A stretch of 52,864 nt of DNA from Nemertoderma westbladi (lineage: Eukaryota > Xenacoelomorpha > Nemertodermatida > Nemertodermatidae): contig JAUCBJ010002743.1 in assembly GCA_032718475.1 (NCBI GenBank), forward strand, positions 1 to 52,864. The letters run 5' to 3'. Both the position numbers and the translations under genes were made by a program. The notes beneath the pieces were generated by a model. The model was not told the origin of the DNA. It did not search any database and saw only the letters and a list, made by a program, of their open reading frames with translations. This document shows, in pieces, positions 9,548 through 20,374 of this stretch. Each line of letters starts with the position of its first letter. Position 1 is the first letter of the stretch.

Positions 9548-11536
9548 TTAACTGTCTCTTACTTCGCTACTGCACCCCTCTCTAGTCGACACATTAACCC
9601 TACTGCGGCTGGGTCTATTCACCCCCACCTCTCTCTCTGCTACTGTGTGGCCTACCAGGCCCTCTACTTCCTGCCTACTAACTACGTGGCCTACCAGGTC
9701 CTCCTCGGGTTGACTCAACCCCGCCACTTCCTGCCTACTAACTACGTGGCCTACCAGGCCCTCGTTGGGTTGACTCAACCCTGTCACTTCCTGCCTACTA
9801 ACTACGTGGCCTACCAGGCCCTCGTCCGTCGGGCTGCCCCTGCCCACCGCGTTTATATTAATAGCACCATTACTAGTATCGCCCGTTAAATCAATTGAAT
9901 CCTCCAAATCAATTAAATTGTTTTGCACGCCTAAATTAGAAACGGAATTATTTTGTTCGTTCGAAATAAGATTATCTGAATTATTCTGCGTATTTATATT
10001 ATTTGGATTATTTTGTAAATTTACATTATTTGAATTATTTTGTAGATTTATATTACTTGAATTATTTGTATTTAAATTTAAATTATTACTACTAGGTAGA
10101 ATATTTCCTGCAATGAAAGTTTGGTTAGAATTATCCAATACGGTACTATTAATATTAATATTATCTACTGTATTATTATTACCCCCCCCCCCCCCCCGCC
10201 CGTACGGTCACACCAGTCTTGGGTCTGTCGTGCGGTCCCTGTAAGTGGGGTATTAATAAATTTTTCCACAGCCCTTGGCTCCTCATAAATACTCGAGCCA
10301 GTCTCGCTCTCTGACAGCCCCATCTGCGCCAGTTCTAGTCGGCGTTTCTGCTTTGCCTGATACTGCATAAGCCCCTTTAGCCGGGCATGCATACCATCCC
10401 GCACACGTTTTCTCTCACTCTCCCTCTCTCTGCCCTCTCGTGAATTCTGATCGGCTAACTCTGCCTCTCTCGCAACTCTCTCCAGTCGTCTTGCCTCGCG
10501 CTCTTTTCGCTCATTATCCGCACTCACCTCGCGCTCTTTACGTTCCGCCTCACGCTCTGCCTCGCGCTCTTCTTGCTCCTTCCTTTCCGTCCTCCCTATT
10601 TCCTCGCACTCCCTAAAGCTTCTCTCAGCCCTCTCGGCCCTCTCTTTGTTCTCTCTAACCAGCTCTTTCTCCTGCTCTATTAACGCACTCTCTTCCTCTA
10701 ACTGTCTCACTAATTCTCTCTGGTCTAGCGCCGCCAGATCGAGTTGGCATGCCAGATCTATTTCTCGCACCCGTTTTTCTTTTGCGGAGGATGTAGCGGA
10801 CTTATCGGTTGCGACGGACTCCCCCCGCCTTCCCGTCCTGCTAACTTTCCCCTGCCTCCCGGAATTTTCCCCTACCGACGAGACCGAATCCTCGGGGTTA
10901 ACCTCGGATTCGCCCTCCTGCGGTCTCCTCCAACCCACCAGTTTTACTCCCCGGGCATCGACTAAGTATGGCCCTACGTACACTACGCTAGGTTTCATAC
11001 CCCTACATTCCCATAGTTCAAACAGTTCGCTGGCCACCCCTCTCGGTCTCTCATCGGCCAGTTCTCCCTGTCCAAAATGCATTAAGTAATCAAAGTGTCT
11101 GTTCGACTCACCTAATCGTTTCTTCAGCTTTACCTCGTCTACCTTCGCCCCTCCTTTGGCCTCTTTCAGTTGCTTTCGGGTTGCGTCGGAGCCGGTCGCT
11201 GACCCCGACGTCCTCGTCGCCGACGTCTCCTTTATCCCTCCGTGTCCGGCGTCGTACCGGCGGCCCCACCGTCGCCGTTCCGGTGGGCCATCCGTCGCCC
11301 TCGGCCTGTGGCTGGCTGGCGACTTCGGCACATCGAACGCCGCTGTGTGTCGACTCGTCTCTCTCTTCTCTCGACTCGCTCTCTCGTTGTAGACGCCCCC
11401 CCTCCTCTTGGATTGCCGAATCACCTATTATCGATGGATCCGGCATCGTGGGTCTATACCGTCGCGTCGCAGTCTCACGGATCGTTAGATCGCCGTCCGG
11501 GGTCCGCGGCGGTGTCGCTTCTCCTTCTCGACTCAT
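9548..11536 (-). pseudogene. Gag-like protein of the LTR element, frameshifted
   Basis: Three overlapping minus-strand frames look like one broken gene. The first starts at ATG 11536 (142 codons, Arg/Glu/Pro-rich). The second covers 11424-10165 (Arg/Glu coiled coil, with an ordered patch reading FELWECRGMKPSVVYVGPYL). The third covers 10138-9548 (Asn-rich, then 20-residue repeats). The switch between the second and third falls at a run of Cs at 10184-10197, a natural slippage or sequencing-error site. A further frame to about 9210 continues past more C-runs. The composition (charged coiled coil, low complexity) and its place behind an LTR support a structural Gag role. No protease or polymerase motif is seen. 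Confidence 0.55.
9647..9829 (-). repeat. 60-bp minisatellite coding for 20-residue repeats
   Basis: About three units of 60 bp start with GTGGCCTACCAGG on the plus strand at 9686, 9746 and 9806, with a shorter unit at 9647. In the minus-strand frame each gives EGLVGHVVSRQEV plus seven variable residues. The period is a multiple of three, so the array keeps the Gag-like frame open. Confidence 0.85.
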
Positions 11537-11628
11537 CTTTACTTTACTTTAGTATAGATTGGTGGCTGGCAGTCACAGTAACAGGCAGCTTGGTTCTTTC
11601 CACTAGGGCAGTTGCTCGATCTTTCCAC

Positions 11629-12206
11629 TGTGAAGGGATCCGAGAATCCCGGTTTATCCGTTAGCTTTCCTACGCGTCCCCGCCGTGTGTGTGTGAAAAG
11701 AGTTTTAGTTGTTGACTGATCGGTGTGTATAAATAAGAGGGTATAATATAACTGAATAGGATATAGCACAGTTGACACAGTTGATTGATGATTAAGTGTA
11801 CCGGTAAATAGAATGACAATACTGCAGTACACGGAAACGGAGATGGTGGAAAGAGTCCCGGTACTGCCCTAACTAACTGACTTACTAAAGTGAATGAATA
11901 TACACAAAGACCGGTAATATATTGCACGGTTGGCCACGTTGCATTACTCAGTCGATGCTTGCCCCCCCATTGGCTGATAACTCACTTCTCACCCTCCCAT
12001 TTCCCTGGGTGTATTTCCCCCTGTCGCTATTACTCTCTCCCTCCCGGAGGTGTAACCTCTGATCCCCGCTGTGTGTGTTCCCTTGGGGCCTGTTGTCCCC
12101 GTTTATTGGGGTGACACGAGGTTGATTGGTAACCAACCTCGTGCTCCCAATATTGCTTAAAACCAACTCTGTGTGGGCCTGGCTAGCGGAATTGAATACG
12201 CTAACA
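11629..12206 (-). repeat. 5' LTR of the truncated retrotransposon
   Basis: On the minus strand it begins TGTTAGCGTATTCAATTCCGC and ends GGATCCCTTCACA, with the TG...CA ends of LTRs and a length of 578 bp. The solo LTR at 45565-46159 begins TGTAAGCGGATTCAATTCCGC and ends TGATCCCGTCACA, and shares interior words (ACCAATCA, GCGACAGGGGG, TTATCAGCCAAT versus TTATTAGCCAAT). The sequence right after the LTR (GTGGAAAGATCGAGC) sits where a primer-binding site should be. Confidence 0.75.
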
Positions 12207-12620
12207 ATCATACTGTTCATACATAAACAAATTGTTCCAGAATATTGTGTATTTATTAAATAGAATAAATGGCCTGCAGTGAACAATAATTCTTGCAATC
12301 TTTGAACGCCTATATCTCAGCTGTTTCTCAATGAAATTCAGATATTGTTACATATTTGGAATCCTTTCAACGCAAGCTTTCTATTGATGTGAAAAAAATA
12401 CGACTAAAGTGAAGAATGGCAATGATACAGAGGGTGCGATTTCGCAAAAGACACTTTTTTAAAACGCTTATAAATAAAATTTAAAGGCTAAATCGAAAAT
12501 TCCGGCTTCATGGTAACAACCACGGTGAGTTGAACTAGTTGTGTTTCAAATTTCAAGCATTATGATGAAGATTTGTAGAAAAATATGGGGGGGGGGGGGG
12601 GGGGGTCCGTGTCATCAGAA
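12207..12620. mobile_element. Right half of a foldback DNA transposon, cut by neighbours
   Basis: Words such as GTGTATTTATTAAATAGAATAAA (12247 onward), ACATATTTGGAATCC, and a G-run followed by GTGTCAT match, in the same order, the right half of the intact element at 21346-22423. The left side is interrupted by the LTR (12206) and the right terminal repeat is lost at the LINE copy B boundary. The G-run is at about 12588-12605. Confidence 0.65.
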
Positions 12621-13739
12621 AATTAATATTTGTCGTCTTTTGAAATTTGTCGAATTTAAAGCTTTCGAGAATTCGAACTTTTAACGTACTTTAAGACAGC
12701 ATGAGTTCAACTGACTCTTCCTAGAGGGCTAATTGACTAAAGTTAAACGTATTATTTCATATCTTTGTTATTATACCGTTCGTATATAAGACCCCCAGAT
12801 CCCTTCCTATAATAAAAAGCAGAAACTTGGCATAATAATGTTCTAGATAAATAGCTGTATCGAGGTTCATTCGTCTGTAGTGCTCCACACGAAATGTCTA
12901 AGTGTATTTTATAAACCTCAGTTTTTATTTAGTACGAGTAGCGAGACCTCTAGTATTCACTCCGTTATTGTTGGTGGTGTTGTTAATTTCCAGTTGGGTT
13001 TTGGCTTTATAATGATTCATACGGCGCAGTGGCGAAGTTGGTAGAGCGTTGTAGATTAAAATTGAGCAATTCTATTCAAAAATCGTTATTTACGAAATTT
13101 AATAAAACCGCCAATAAGAATAAATCAAAGAGAGGGAGTTCCCCCCTCCTCGCTTCAACCGCCCTCTTAATCTGCACGACTGCACCACCTCAACCCAAAG
13201 GGGCACAGAGGATTAATGAAAGGCAGAGGTATTAACAGGAAATTAGTGTTTTAAATTTTAGGCATAGAGGCGACCCAATTGGTAAAAATTATTACAACTT
13301 ACCTTATGCCGATAGTATTGATACTGAAATATTAATGTATCATGTCGACACCTCAAAGAAATTATTTAGCTAATTATTCTAGAATCACAATGAAATACTC
13401 AGGCAATCATTTTGCGAGATAAACAGTAAGCAAGCTGGCTTACACTTGGCACCTTAAACTAGTAGTCAGATAATAACCCGTTGCCAAGTATTGGTGAGAT
13501 GATTGGAATGGTTCCCAACTATAGGCAATAGCAAGCATGCCATGAGGGAGGTATCGAGTGACGGGATGCATTTTAATAACTTAATTACGTTTAGATTAAT
13601 TAAAAACACATTTCTTAAAGCAAATCACTTGAACTAATTAAAAACTATAATGGAATGGGGTATGGGGATTACAGCTGTATAATTTTTAAGTATAATTATT
13701 TACATCTTATACTATAAAATAATAATACCTTTACCGTCA

Positions 13740-15700
13740 CCACCTAGAGTTGCATCACCTTCCCCTGAGAAGTAACGTTGCGCCGTCCAGACGCTTTCCG
13801 CCGTTTCTGCTCAAACAAATTGGCTCTCGAGTAGAAGGGATGTCTCCAGACGTAATGCTCTGTAAATGATGTCGTTTCCAAGCTGGTGATGTACATGCCT
13901 ACTCTTGTTATGCTTACAGATGAGAGCGTGATGGGCTGAGGCATCTATGGCAGCGCCACACAAACAAGTGTGAGCTGTGCAGACTAGTGCGCCAAGTCGT
14001 AGCGCCACGGCCATATCAAACTGTTCATCTGTGAGCCTCAGACCAAGAGTAGCTGACGGGAGGGCATTCAGCCAATCTCCGGATACTGGAACCTGACAAC
14101 CCCTCAGTTGTGCGGTGTTTGGTTGGTCTGCAATACTTATCAGGGCCTAAGATATTCAGTTGCTATTAGGTCTAGCCAATTCCTTTGTCTTTTGGAGTTT
14201 TCAGGGATTTCACTATTAGGGGCTAGCTGTTCCCATATGTTGCGTGCTTCTAAGGCCTCAGCTGGTTCCGGGAATTTCCCTCCAATGATATCTTCAATGA
14301 GCAAACTTTTACTATATAGAGAAGAAAGATAGGTAGGTACATGGGGCTGTGGAAGCAACAGAGGGTACTCCTAAACCCCCACGCCGGCAAGGCAGACGTG
14401 CTTGTTGATGGACCTTTTCAGACATATTAACATTTGCAATGTTAACTTCAAGAGATTGTCTAAATCTAATAGTCATCTGGATGTTCGAAAGTTGGGGAAG
14501 TTCTGAGCCAGTAGGTGAGCTTTGGCATTGAAAAGCAGTTGCGGAGGAGGAAGAACGCATCATGATGTTTCAGTAGCTTTTAATCTGAATTGAAAAACCT
14601 CAAAGGTGTTATAAATATACAATGTAAATAAGACAATATGATAATGCTCTCCATAGCGAAAAATATCAACCGGCCCTATTGGGGCTCGAATATTACATTG
14701 TATATTTAATACACCGCGTCACTCACCCCACAACAATTCACTTATTATTATTATTATCAAAGGTGTTATGTTTCTCCAGCAGTGCTGTTTTTGTGGCTGC
14801 AAATCCCAGTGGGGCTCCGAGGGGGACCAGAACATCTGGTGTTGTCTCCCTGATTGACTCATAAGAGACCTAGATGGCTGAAAGAATTAGTTGGGGTGTT
14901 GTGATTGATCTTTGCTGATGACTAATCATGGCTCGGAAGTGTTTTAACTGGTTTAGTATGTTCTGCCATTGACCAGCAAGGGTAATATCGTCAATGTACC
15001 CTAGTTGAGTGTAGTGGAAATTTTTTCCAACTCGGGGTTGATGCTAAGGCAGAAGCCGAATACTGCTAGAGGGTCACCCTGCTGGAAACCTTCTACAGGA
15101 GAGATGATGGATTATCAGAATGTGAGGAAGGTCCGTAACAAACTTTGAAGAAGGGCAATAATTCTGGGGCCTTCAAAGCAATACAATTTGCTTGGTCCCT
15201 GCGAAGAAAGTTGAAGGCATTCGAGAAATCTAATTTTACTATAAAATCATCATCATTGGCACTGGTTAGGCCAAATTTCTGAGTGACTGTGCAGCCGATT
15301 AAGCACCTCCTGGAACCCCAAACCCTAGCTGTACAACAGGATGAAATTCTGGTCCGAATTTTTGAGTAATTGACTGAATAGCACACTTAGCTGAAAACCT
15401 ACGTATTGTTTCGCCAACAGCGATTGGTCATATCCCTCCATCTTGTTTGTTGAAGGTAATTAGTGAAGCTCCTGAGAAGATGGGTCTAATGGAGGCTGGG
15501 ATCTCTCCTGAGAGTACAACATTAATCAGTGAAGTGAGAGATGTTAGGAAGCTTTCCCCCGGTTCTCCGGTTCTTGGTGATATTATATCCGGGAGGTGTT
15601 GTGGTTTCAGACCTGATAGGCCAGCTGCTGAACCTGGGCGGAAACTATTTATCGCTGCTCTAACTAAGGCTACCGAGATGTGAATTATTGATAGTAACAA
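13740..15700 (-). pseudogene. LINE reverse transcriptase remains (several broken frames)
   Basis: In order on the minus strand: FRPGSAAGLSGLKPQHL and FSGASLITFNKQDGG (15700-15428, N-terminal RT motifs), then VKLDFSNAFNFLRRD (about 15225-15180, RT catalytic motif A). These are followed by EDIIGGKFPEPAEALE (14358-14140 frame) and LRLGALVCTAHTCLCGAAID (14014-13811). At least three frame changes plus an insertion make it non-functional. It is the same family as 8400-8848. Confidence 0.75.
14613..14757 (+). mobile_element. Short retroposon with 12-bp target duplication
   Basis: The 145-bp insert is bounded by CAAAGGTGTTAT at 14601-14612 and again at 14758-14769. It ends on the plus strand in an ATT/TTA simple repeat, contains a box-B-like GGCTCGAAT, and has an AAATATACAATGTAA/TTACATTGTATATTT inverted pair. 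This is typical of a SINE-like insertion into the dead LINE. Confidence 0.75.
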
Positions 15701-15725
15701 TGTGTTGGCAAGCTGTATTTGTCGA

Positions 15726-17284
15726 GGTATTTGTTATTATACATTTATTATAGGAAGGGATCTAGCTACTCTATCACTATAGCTAGCTACCTTTAAAATA
15801 AACACTAGCTACCATACTAAAAAATAATAGCTAACCTCTCTCAGAAGGTGAAATTTACGTTCTAGAACACAAAATATCATGATAATATCCATTAACATGG
15901 TCAAAAATTGACCAAAAATTTGGTTTTGTAATTTTAAAAACAGTCGCTACCTAAAAAACCACTAGCTACCATAAAAAAACACTAGCTAACGTCTCACAGA
16001 AGATGACAGTTATGTTCTAAAATAAAAAAAACCTCATGAATATAGCCATTAAAATGGTAAAATAAATGGTCAAAAAGTGGGTACCCATAACATAGTAAAA
16101 TGCCTACATTCAAAAGACAAAAAAAAAGCCGACGGAGGTGGCTAAATATTGCCAAATAGACGTTTTTTTTACGGCTTTGTTGTATTGATATAGCTGAGAA
16201 ATGGAAAAATCCGGCTCTGGCAGCAGAAAGACAGTTGTCTAACTATCATAATAATATAATTATTTATTACATGGAAAAAGTATAACTTTTTCACTATTCT
16301 CAAGGCATTTTATTTACCCAGCGCGAGCGAGGTTAATAAAGGGTCGAGAGAATATTGAATAAAATAGGATTTTTAATTTAACGTAATTTTATTTATTCTT
16401 AAATTTGTTGCTCAATTCCTTAATAAAATATAGAGCGATATAATATACTGTAGTGTTACAAAATGTATTTTTAATTAAACGCACTGTATTTTACTATTGC
16501 TTCCATAGTTACGGCGATTCAAATTATTGTACTCTCTAACTCCTGATGCTGACCTACTCAATGTTAAATAATTTTGTGTTCTCGAATATTTATTACGTAA
16601 CTGGAGAACCGTTTAACTACATAAACCAATATTGAATATTGAGTTCCGTTTTTGAGTTCGCCTTGCAGACTCTACACTTGCAATAACTTTTGAGTGTTTG
16701 AATGGATTTTGCTCAAATTACGTGCAAACCTTTTCTACGTCGATGCTTTTTCAACACATGTAATAAAATTTAAGAAATTCCATCAAAAATATTTTATTTT
16801 ACCTTTTTCGCCGGGAAAAAAGTAAAATCAATGCAATCCTATTGATAACTTTTTTTCCCTAGGCAAAAAGTGAAACTTTTTCTCCCGATTTTGGGGTAAT
16901 TCGAGCGGAAAAGTAACAGTTTAAGAATGTAATCTTGTTACTTTTAAGTTTTGTAACAAAATTAGTAATTACACCATCTAAAAGACATAATTTCTATACT
17001 TTCTTTATGCAGTATGCAATGCATGCATGACTGACATACTGGGATATACTTCGTAGGCGTGTGGAGTAGTGACATACTGGGAAGTAATGTAGGACATGTT
17101 ATAAAGTTGGAAAATATGTGGTAAATGAAATAGACATAAAAAAGCAATTTATTAGCCTTGTGACTATTGAACTCGTGAATGAAACTCGTTTCATTAAAAA
17201 ACAAGTGTAAATGTGGTCGTGATACAGAAAATGAACAGGTTTTTGGTTATTGGGTAAACAGTTTAAGCGTAAATAAGAGATATC
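15726..17284. other. AT-rich non-coding region with a degenerate duplication
   Basis: A segment with ACTAGCTACC-type words (15771-15900) recurs at about 15950-16080, both followed by a TCTCNCAGAAG and GTTCTA context: a diverged tandem duplication of roughly 180 bp. The rest is AT-rich without reading frames of note. A GCGCGAGCGAGG word occurs at 16321. Confidence 0.4.
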
Positions 17285-17290
17285 AAAGCA

Positions 17291-17464
17291 AGCAAACAGT
17301 CGGTCGAAGTCGGAAGCAATCCGAAGCAAACAGTTAGTCGAAGTCGGAGGCGATCCGAAGCAAACAGTCAGTCGAAGTCGGAGGCGATCCGAAGCAAACA
17401 GTCGGTCGAAGTCGGAAGCGATCCGAAGCAAACAGTCGGTCGAAGTCGGCCGCAGGCGACCCGA
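17291..17464. repeat. 34-bp tandem array, about five units
   Basis: The unit AGCAAACAGTCGGTCGAAGT plus CGGAGGCGATCCGA repeats with a few substitutions (GGAAGCAA, GGAGGCGA); the last unit diverges to GGCCGCAGGCGACCCGA. Confidence 0.9.
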
Positions 17465-17469
17465 ACGCT

Positions 17470-17637
17470 CCTCTTTCGATAGCTGCTACCTGAGGGAAGG
17501 GGTGGGCGTTACTTCTATTCCAATATTTGCTCCCAGTAATTTAATTAGTACTGATTTTATCGACCCCAGCCTGCACCCTTGGAACCTACAACCAATAGAT
17601 TGCAGGACCGGCGCTCAACCAACTGAGCTACCCCGCC
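17470..17637 (-). mobile_element. tRNA-derived SINE (minus strand)
   Basis: The minus strand from 17637 reads GGCGGGGTAGCTCAGTTGG, a clear tRNA box A, and GTAGGTTCCAAGGGTGC (17589-17573) as an imperfect box B. The anticodon arm does not fold into a good tRNA and the sequence runs on into a non-tRNA body, so this is a SINE head rather than a tRNA gene. Confidence 0.7.
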
Positions 17638-17833
17638 TTCCTAAGGATTATACAATTTCAAAATAACTTACTAAAGAGGGAGACATTGAAAAATATTAAT
17701 CGAAATGCGGTAATAATTTACTACAGAACAGCCTCATTATAATTGTATGTATAAGTATAACAATTTGTAAAGATGCACTCTCAACTTAGTTTCCACTGCA
17801 CAACAGTGTTTACCAAGGATAATGACTACATGA

Positions 17834-20374
17834 TTACTTTTCTGGTACTTTTACATAACTACCATCGGGGGGCAGATATAACTTTGGGAATGTCATCAAC
17901 TGCTTCGCATTGAAAGCAAACTTTGCGATGCCACAGTTTTTCCTCTCATTCTCCAATTGCGTACCTTTGCTGCGGAAACTGTCCAACATATATTGGAACA
18001 TTTTTTGGTTTGATAAGGAACTACATTGCTTTGCTAAACACCGACACTGCTCCAATGTGACTGACATCGAGGTTCTGTCCTTCCCAATATTGCAGCTAGT
18101 AAATCGAACCCCACGACAATTCCTAACAAATTCCCCACACAACTCCAGTAACTCTACTTTTCTGAACCATTTCATGGACATAGGTGTATAAATGGAATCC
18201 AAGAGTTTATATAGGCACTTCTTAGTTTTGGAATCAAGAAATAATGAAGAATCTTCCGAATACTCAATTAGCCTGTTAACAAGATCCTCATTGATTTCGT
18301 CCTGCAATGATCTATTTCCAATTTGTTCCACAATAGTGGCATAATCGTTTATAGCAATGGAGACAAGAGTTGGTCGGAGTTTAATCAGTTTCCCCGTCTG
18401 TAAATCTAAAGGGATTGCTTTGAACAACACTTCTGGAATTGGCAATGTAGCGATACAATTAACCCGATCTCCAGAAATATTTGGGGTCCCAAAGCCGCCT
18501 TGGACAAGTCTGATAGATAAACCAGAGAGATTCTGTACTGCTACATAGAAATCCTGCAACATTCCCAGTTCCTGAAGGTGTGGTGTTAACAATGATTCGA
18601 ATCCTAGAAGAATTCCTGCAGAGGAAATCTGATTGAAGAAAACAGAATCCGCACACGAAACAATCTTATTGTACACGCCGCAAAGAACAGATGTAATAAT
18701 CTGCGATCTACAAATATCCCTTCGCAGTGTTATCGACTCTACAGTAGAGGCAGATGCTTGTCTTTGGCATATAATGAGAAAGTCTAGTGCGCTCTGTGAT
18801 GCAGCATAGAGTTTCTGAGCATCTTTCACATAGCACTTCACTAAGTAGAGGATATAAGGAATATCAAAGTCTGAAGCTGTATTATCATAGACACAATTCC
18901 AGATATTGTCGAAGGAACGAATTGTATTAGAAACCAGATCCATGACTGATGGTTTTGAGTGTTGGTTTAATTCAAATACACTCGATGACTGCTCCAACAA
19001 CTCATTGCATTTCAACATTGATAATTTACATTTTATGCCTTTGAGCATATTTAACACGTGCGACTTGAGTTCGACATGCGTGTAATAGACCGTAGACGTA
19101 ATAGACGTGTAGGAGGTGTCTACAGATGTCCTCAAATATTTTACATTGTCCATGAGATTCTGGGCTTGAGATATAGTGGAAGTCAATTCCGTTTGTTCAT
19201 TCATCTCTAGCAGTCTTTTCAACCCACCATTTTCGTATTTCATTGAATAGGCTGTGGGCGCACCAAAGGTGATCACATCATACACTATATTAGAATCATC
19301 TTGGATGCGGCATCGTTGTAAATGGAGGTTCAATGGTAGAAAGTCCAACTCTGTATCCGATATACGACTGCTGGATTTGAACAAGAGGCCATTATATTTG
19401 AAAAGATTGAAAAGGTTATCATTGAATCTCTCAATCCGTCTGCGGTGGGTTTGTACGACCTCATTCCTTATACGATCGTGTTCTGGGTCCAACAATACGA
19501 TGCTAATCAACTTATCAACTTCATCATGCTCCTCCTTCAGGAGTAACTTTAGATACTGTTTTGGTATCTCTAAGGTCATCCTGCTCTCTGCCATGTACTC
19601 AGTAACGCGTATCTTGGCGAATTGATACTTTTTTACGTCTATGTCGCCCCACACCGAGGACTTCCATGGTTCTTTTAGTTTTATATAATATTTTCGGTAT
19701 TTATTGTATAATACATAGTTGTGGGAAGATGGGAATGTTGGAAGGTGGATGGGAATGTGGGAAGATGGGAATGTGTTGACATTTGAATCCGTGGTACCAC
19801 TGTGAAGCAAACTTTTTGACTTTTTGTCATCATTAATCTCAAGTTGTCCTATTGGTGGTAGTGAGATCTTCTCCTTTGTATTATAACGATATTTAATAAA
19901 TAAACTGGGTAGCCTTCTCTTTCTACTCTGCAGCATATTCTGGAATTCCTGACTAGTTTCGTCTTTCCAACGACTTTCTAACTTGTGGAGTTCATAAATG
20001 GCATCACTTATATATATATATCTAAATTTAATCCAATCCTTATCATTTTTTTTAGGTTTTGGAAGAATTTTCGATATTTCTCTATGTAATCTTTGCCTTC
20101 TTAAATAGAAGAAATTCACTTTCCATTTCTGAGCTACACTATCACACCTTTGTGTATCTCCTCGACATTGTCGTGAATCCGCCAGTATTTCTTCCCAACA
20201 ATTAGTCAATATTCTTATTCTATTGAACATATTTGAAGTGAAATCTTCATCTTTGTAGTAATTTCTTGCATTGGTGCTCTTGGGGACAGACATAAGCCAC
20301 AAGTCCCCTATTGCGCATCGCAAATCGCAAAGCCAATCCCATAGCGTATCATATGGACCAAAACGAAATGCCAT
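17834..20374 (-). CDS. INPP4-type phosphoinositide 4-phosphatase homologue, intronless, altered P-loop
   Basis: One uninterrupted 846-residue frame starts at ATG 20374 (an in-frame TGA lies 9 nt upstream; Kozak GCGATGG). Its last 90 residues match the C-terminal catalytic region of the inositol polyphosphate 4-phosphatases INPP4A/B: GVRFTSC, KDRTSMSVTLEQC, AKFAFNAKQL, FPKLYLPPDGSY. In the family these proteins remove the 4-phosphate from PtdIns(3,4)P2 using a CX5R cysteine. The loop at residues 761-767 is C-N-I-G-K-D-R (18094-18074) instead of the usual C-K-S-A-K-D-R. The nucleophile and arginine remain, but the lysine after the cysteine is lost. The N-terminal C2 domain of the family is not recognisable, and the protein is shorter than the roughly 920-980 residues typical. 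A TFPSSH repeat lies near residues 205-222. It may be a retrocopy with an intact frame. A SINE and a 34-bp array lie beyond its 3' end. Confidence 0.85.
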   Translation of the reverse strand: MAFRFGPYDTLWDWLCDLRCAIGDLWLMSVPKSTNARNYYKDEDFTSNMFNRIRILTNCWEEILADSRQCRGDTQRCDSVAQKWKVNFFYLRRQRLHREISKILPKPKKNDKDWIKFRYIYISDAIYELHKLESRWKDETSQEFQNMLQSRKRRLPSLFIKYRYNTKEKISLPPIGQLEINDDKKSKSLLHSGTTDSNVNTFPSSHIPIHLPTFPSSHNYVLYNKYRKYYIKLKEPWKSSVWGDIDVKKYQFAKIRVTEYMAESRMTLEIPKQYLKLLLKEEHDEVDKLISIVLLDPEHDRIRNEVVQTHRRRIERFNDNLFNLFKYNGLLFKSSSRISDTELDFLPLNLHLQRCRIQDDSNIVYDVITFGAPTAYSMKYENGGLKRLLEMNEQTELTSTISQAQNLMDNVKYLRTSVDTSYTSITSTVYYTHVELKSHVLNMLKGIKCKLSMLKCNELLEQSSSVFELNQHSKPSVMDLVSNTIRSFDNIWNCVYDNTASDFDIPYILYLVKCYVKDAQKLYAASQSALDFLIICQRQASASTVESITLRRDICRSQIITSVLCGVYNKIVSCADSVFFNQISSAGILLGFESLLTPHLQELGMLQDFYVAVQNLSGLSIRLVQGGFGTPNISGDRVNCIATLPIPEVLFKAIPLDLQTGKLIKLRPTLVSIAINDYATIVEQIGNRSLQDEINEDLVNRLIEYSEDSSLFLDSKTKKCLYKLLDSIYTPMSMKWFRKVELLELCGEFVRNCRGVRFTSCNIGKDRTSMSVTLEQCRCLAKQCSSLSNQKMFQYMLDSFRSKGTQLENERKNCGIAKFAFNAKQLMTFPKLYLPPDGSYVKVPEK

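Larger units (their letters stand above)
9206..12206 (-). mobile_element. LTR retrotransposon fragment: 5' LTR plus Gag-like region
   Basis: On the minus strand this has an LTR (12206-11629), a short leader, and Gag-like reading frames running to about 9210. There the element is cut off at the junction with LINE copy A. No pol genes and no 3' LTR are present. The LTR is related to the solo LTR at 45565-46159, which defines its ends. The element landed in a foldback-type DNA transposon: bases right of 12206 resemble the centre of 21346-22423. Confidence 0.75.
12625..15725 (-). mobile_element. LINE 3' part, copy B (minus strand), longer than copy A
   Basis: The tail (12625-13734) matches copy A, followed by reverse-transcriptase remains to about 15700. 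The C-terminal coding segment found at 8215-8573 of copy A is deleted here, at a TTAC/CGTCACC junction (13731-13740). The 5' truncation is near 15725. A 145-bp retroposon is inserted at 14613-14757. Confidence 0.75.

Noticed and set aside
10646-11664. Plus-strand reading frames opposite the Gag-like region
   Set aside because: Low-complexity Ser/Pro/Leu translations with no motif; they mirror the Arg/Glu-rich minus-strand coding.
7097-14385. Intact LTR retrotransposon with 2-kb LTRs at 7097 and 12625
   Set aside because: The repeats contain reverse-transcriptase C-terminal coding sequence on the minus strand and lack TG...CA ends; the true LTR of the internal element is at 11629-12206.
17291-17464. 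CRISPR-like array
   Set aside because: The 34-bp units are head to tail without unique spacers; it is a minisatellite in eukaryotic DNA.
17573-17637. tRNA gene on the minus strand
   Set aside because: Box A is good, but the anticodon arm and T arm do not fold properly and the sequence continues as a SINE body.
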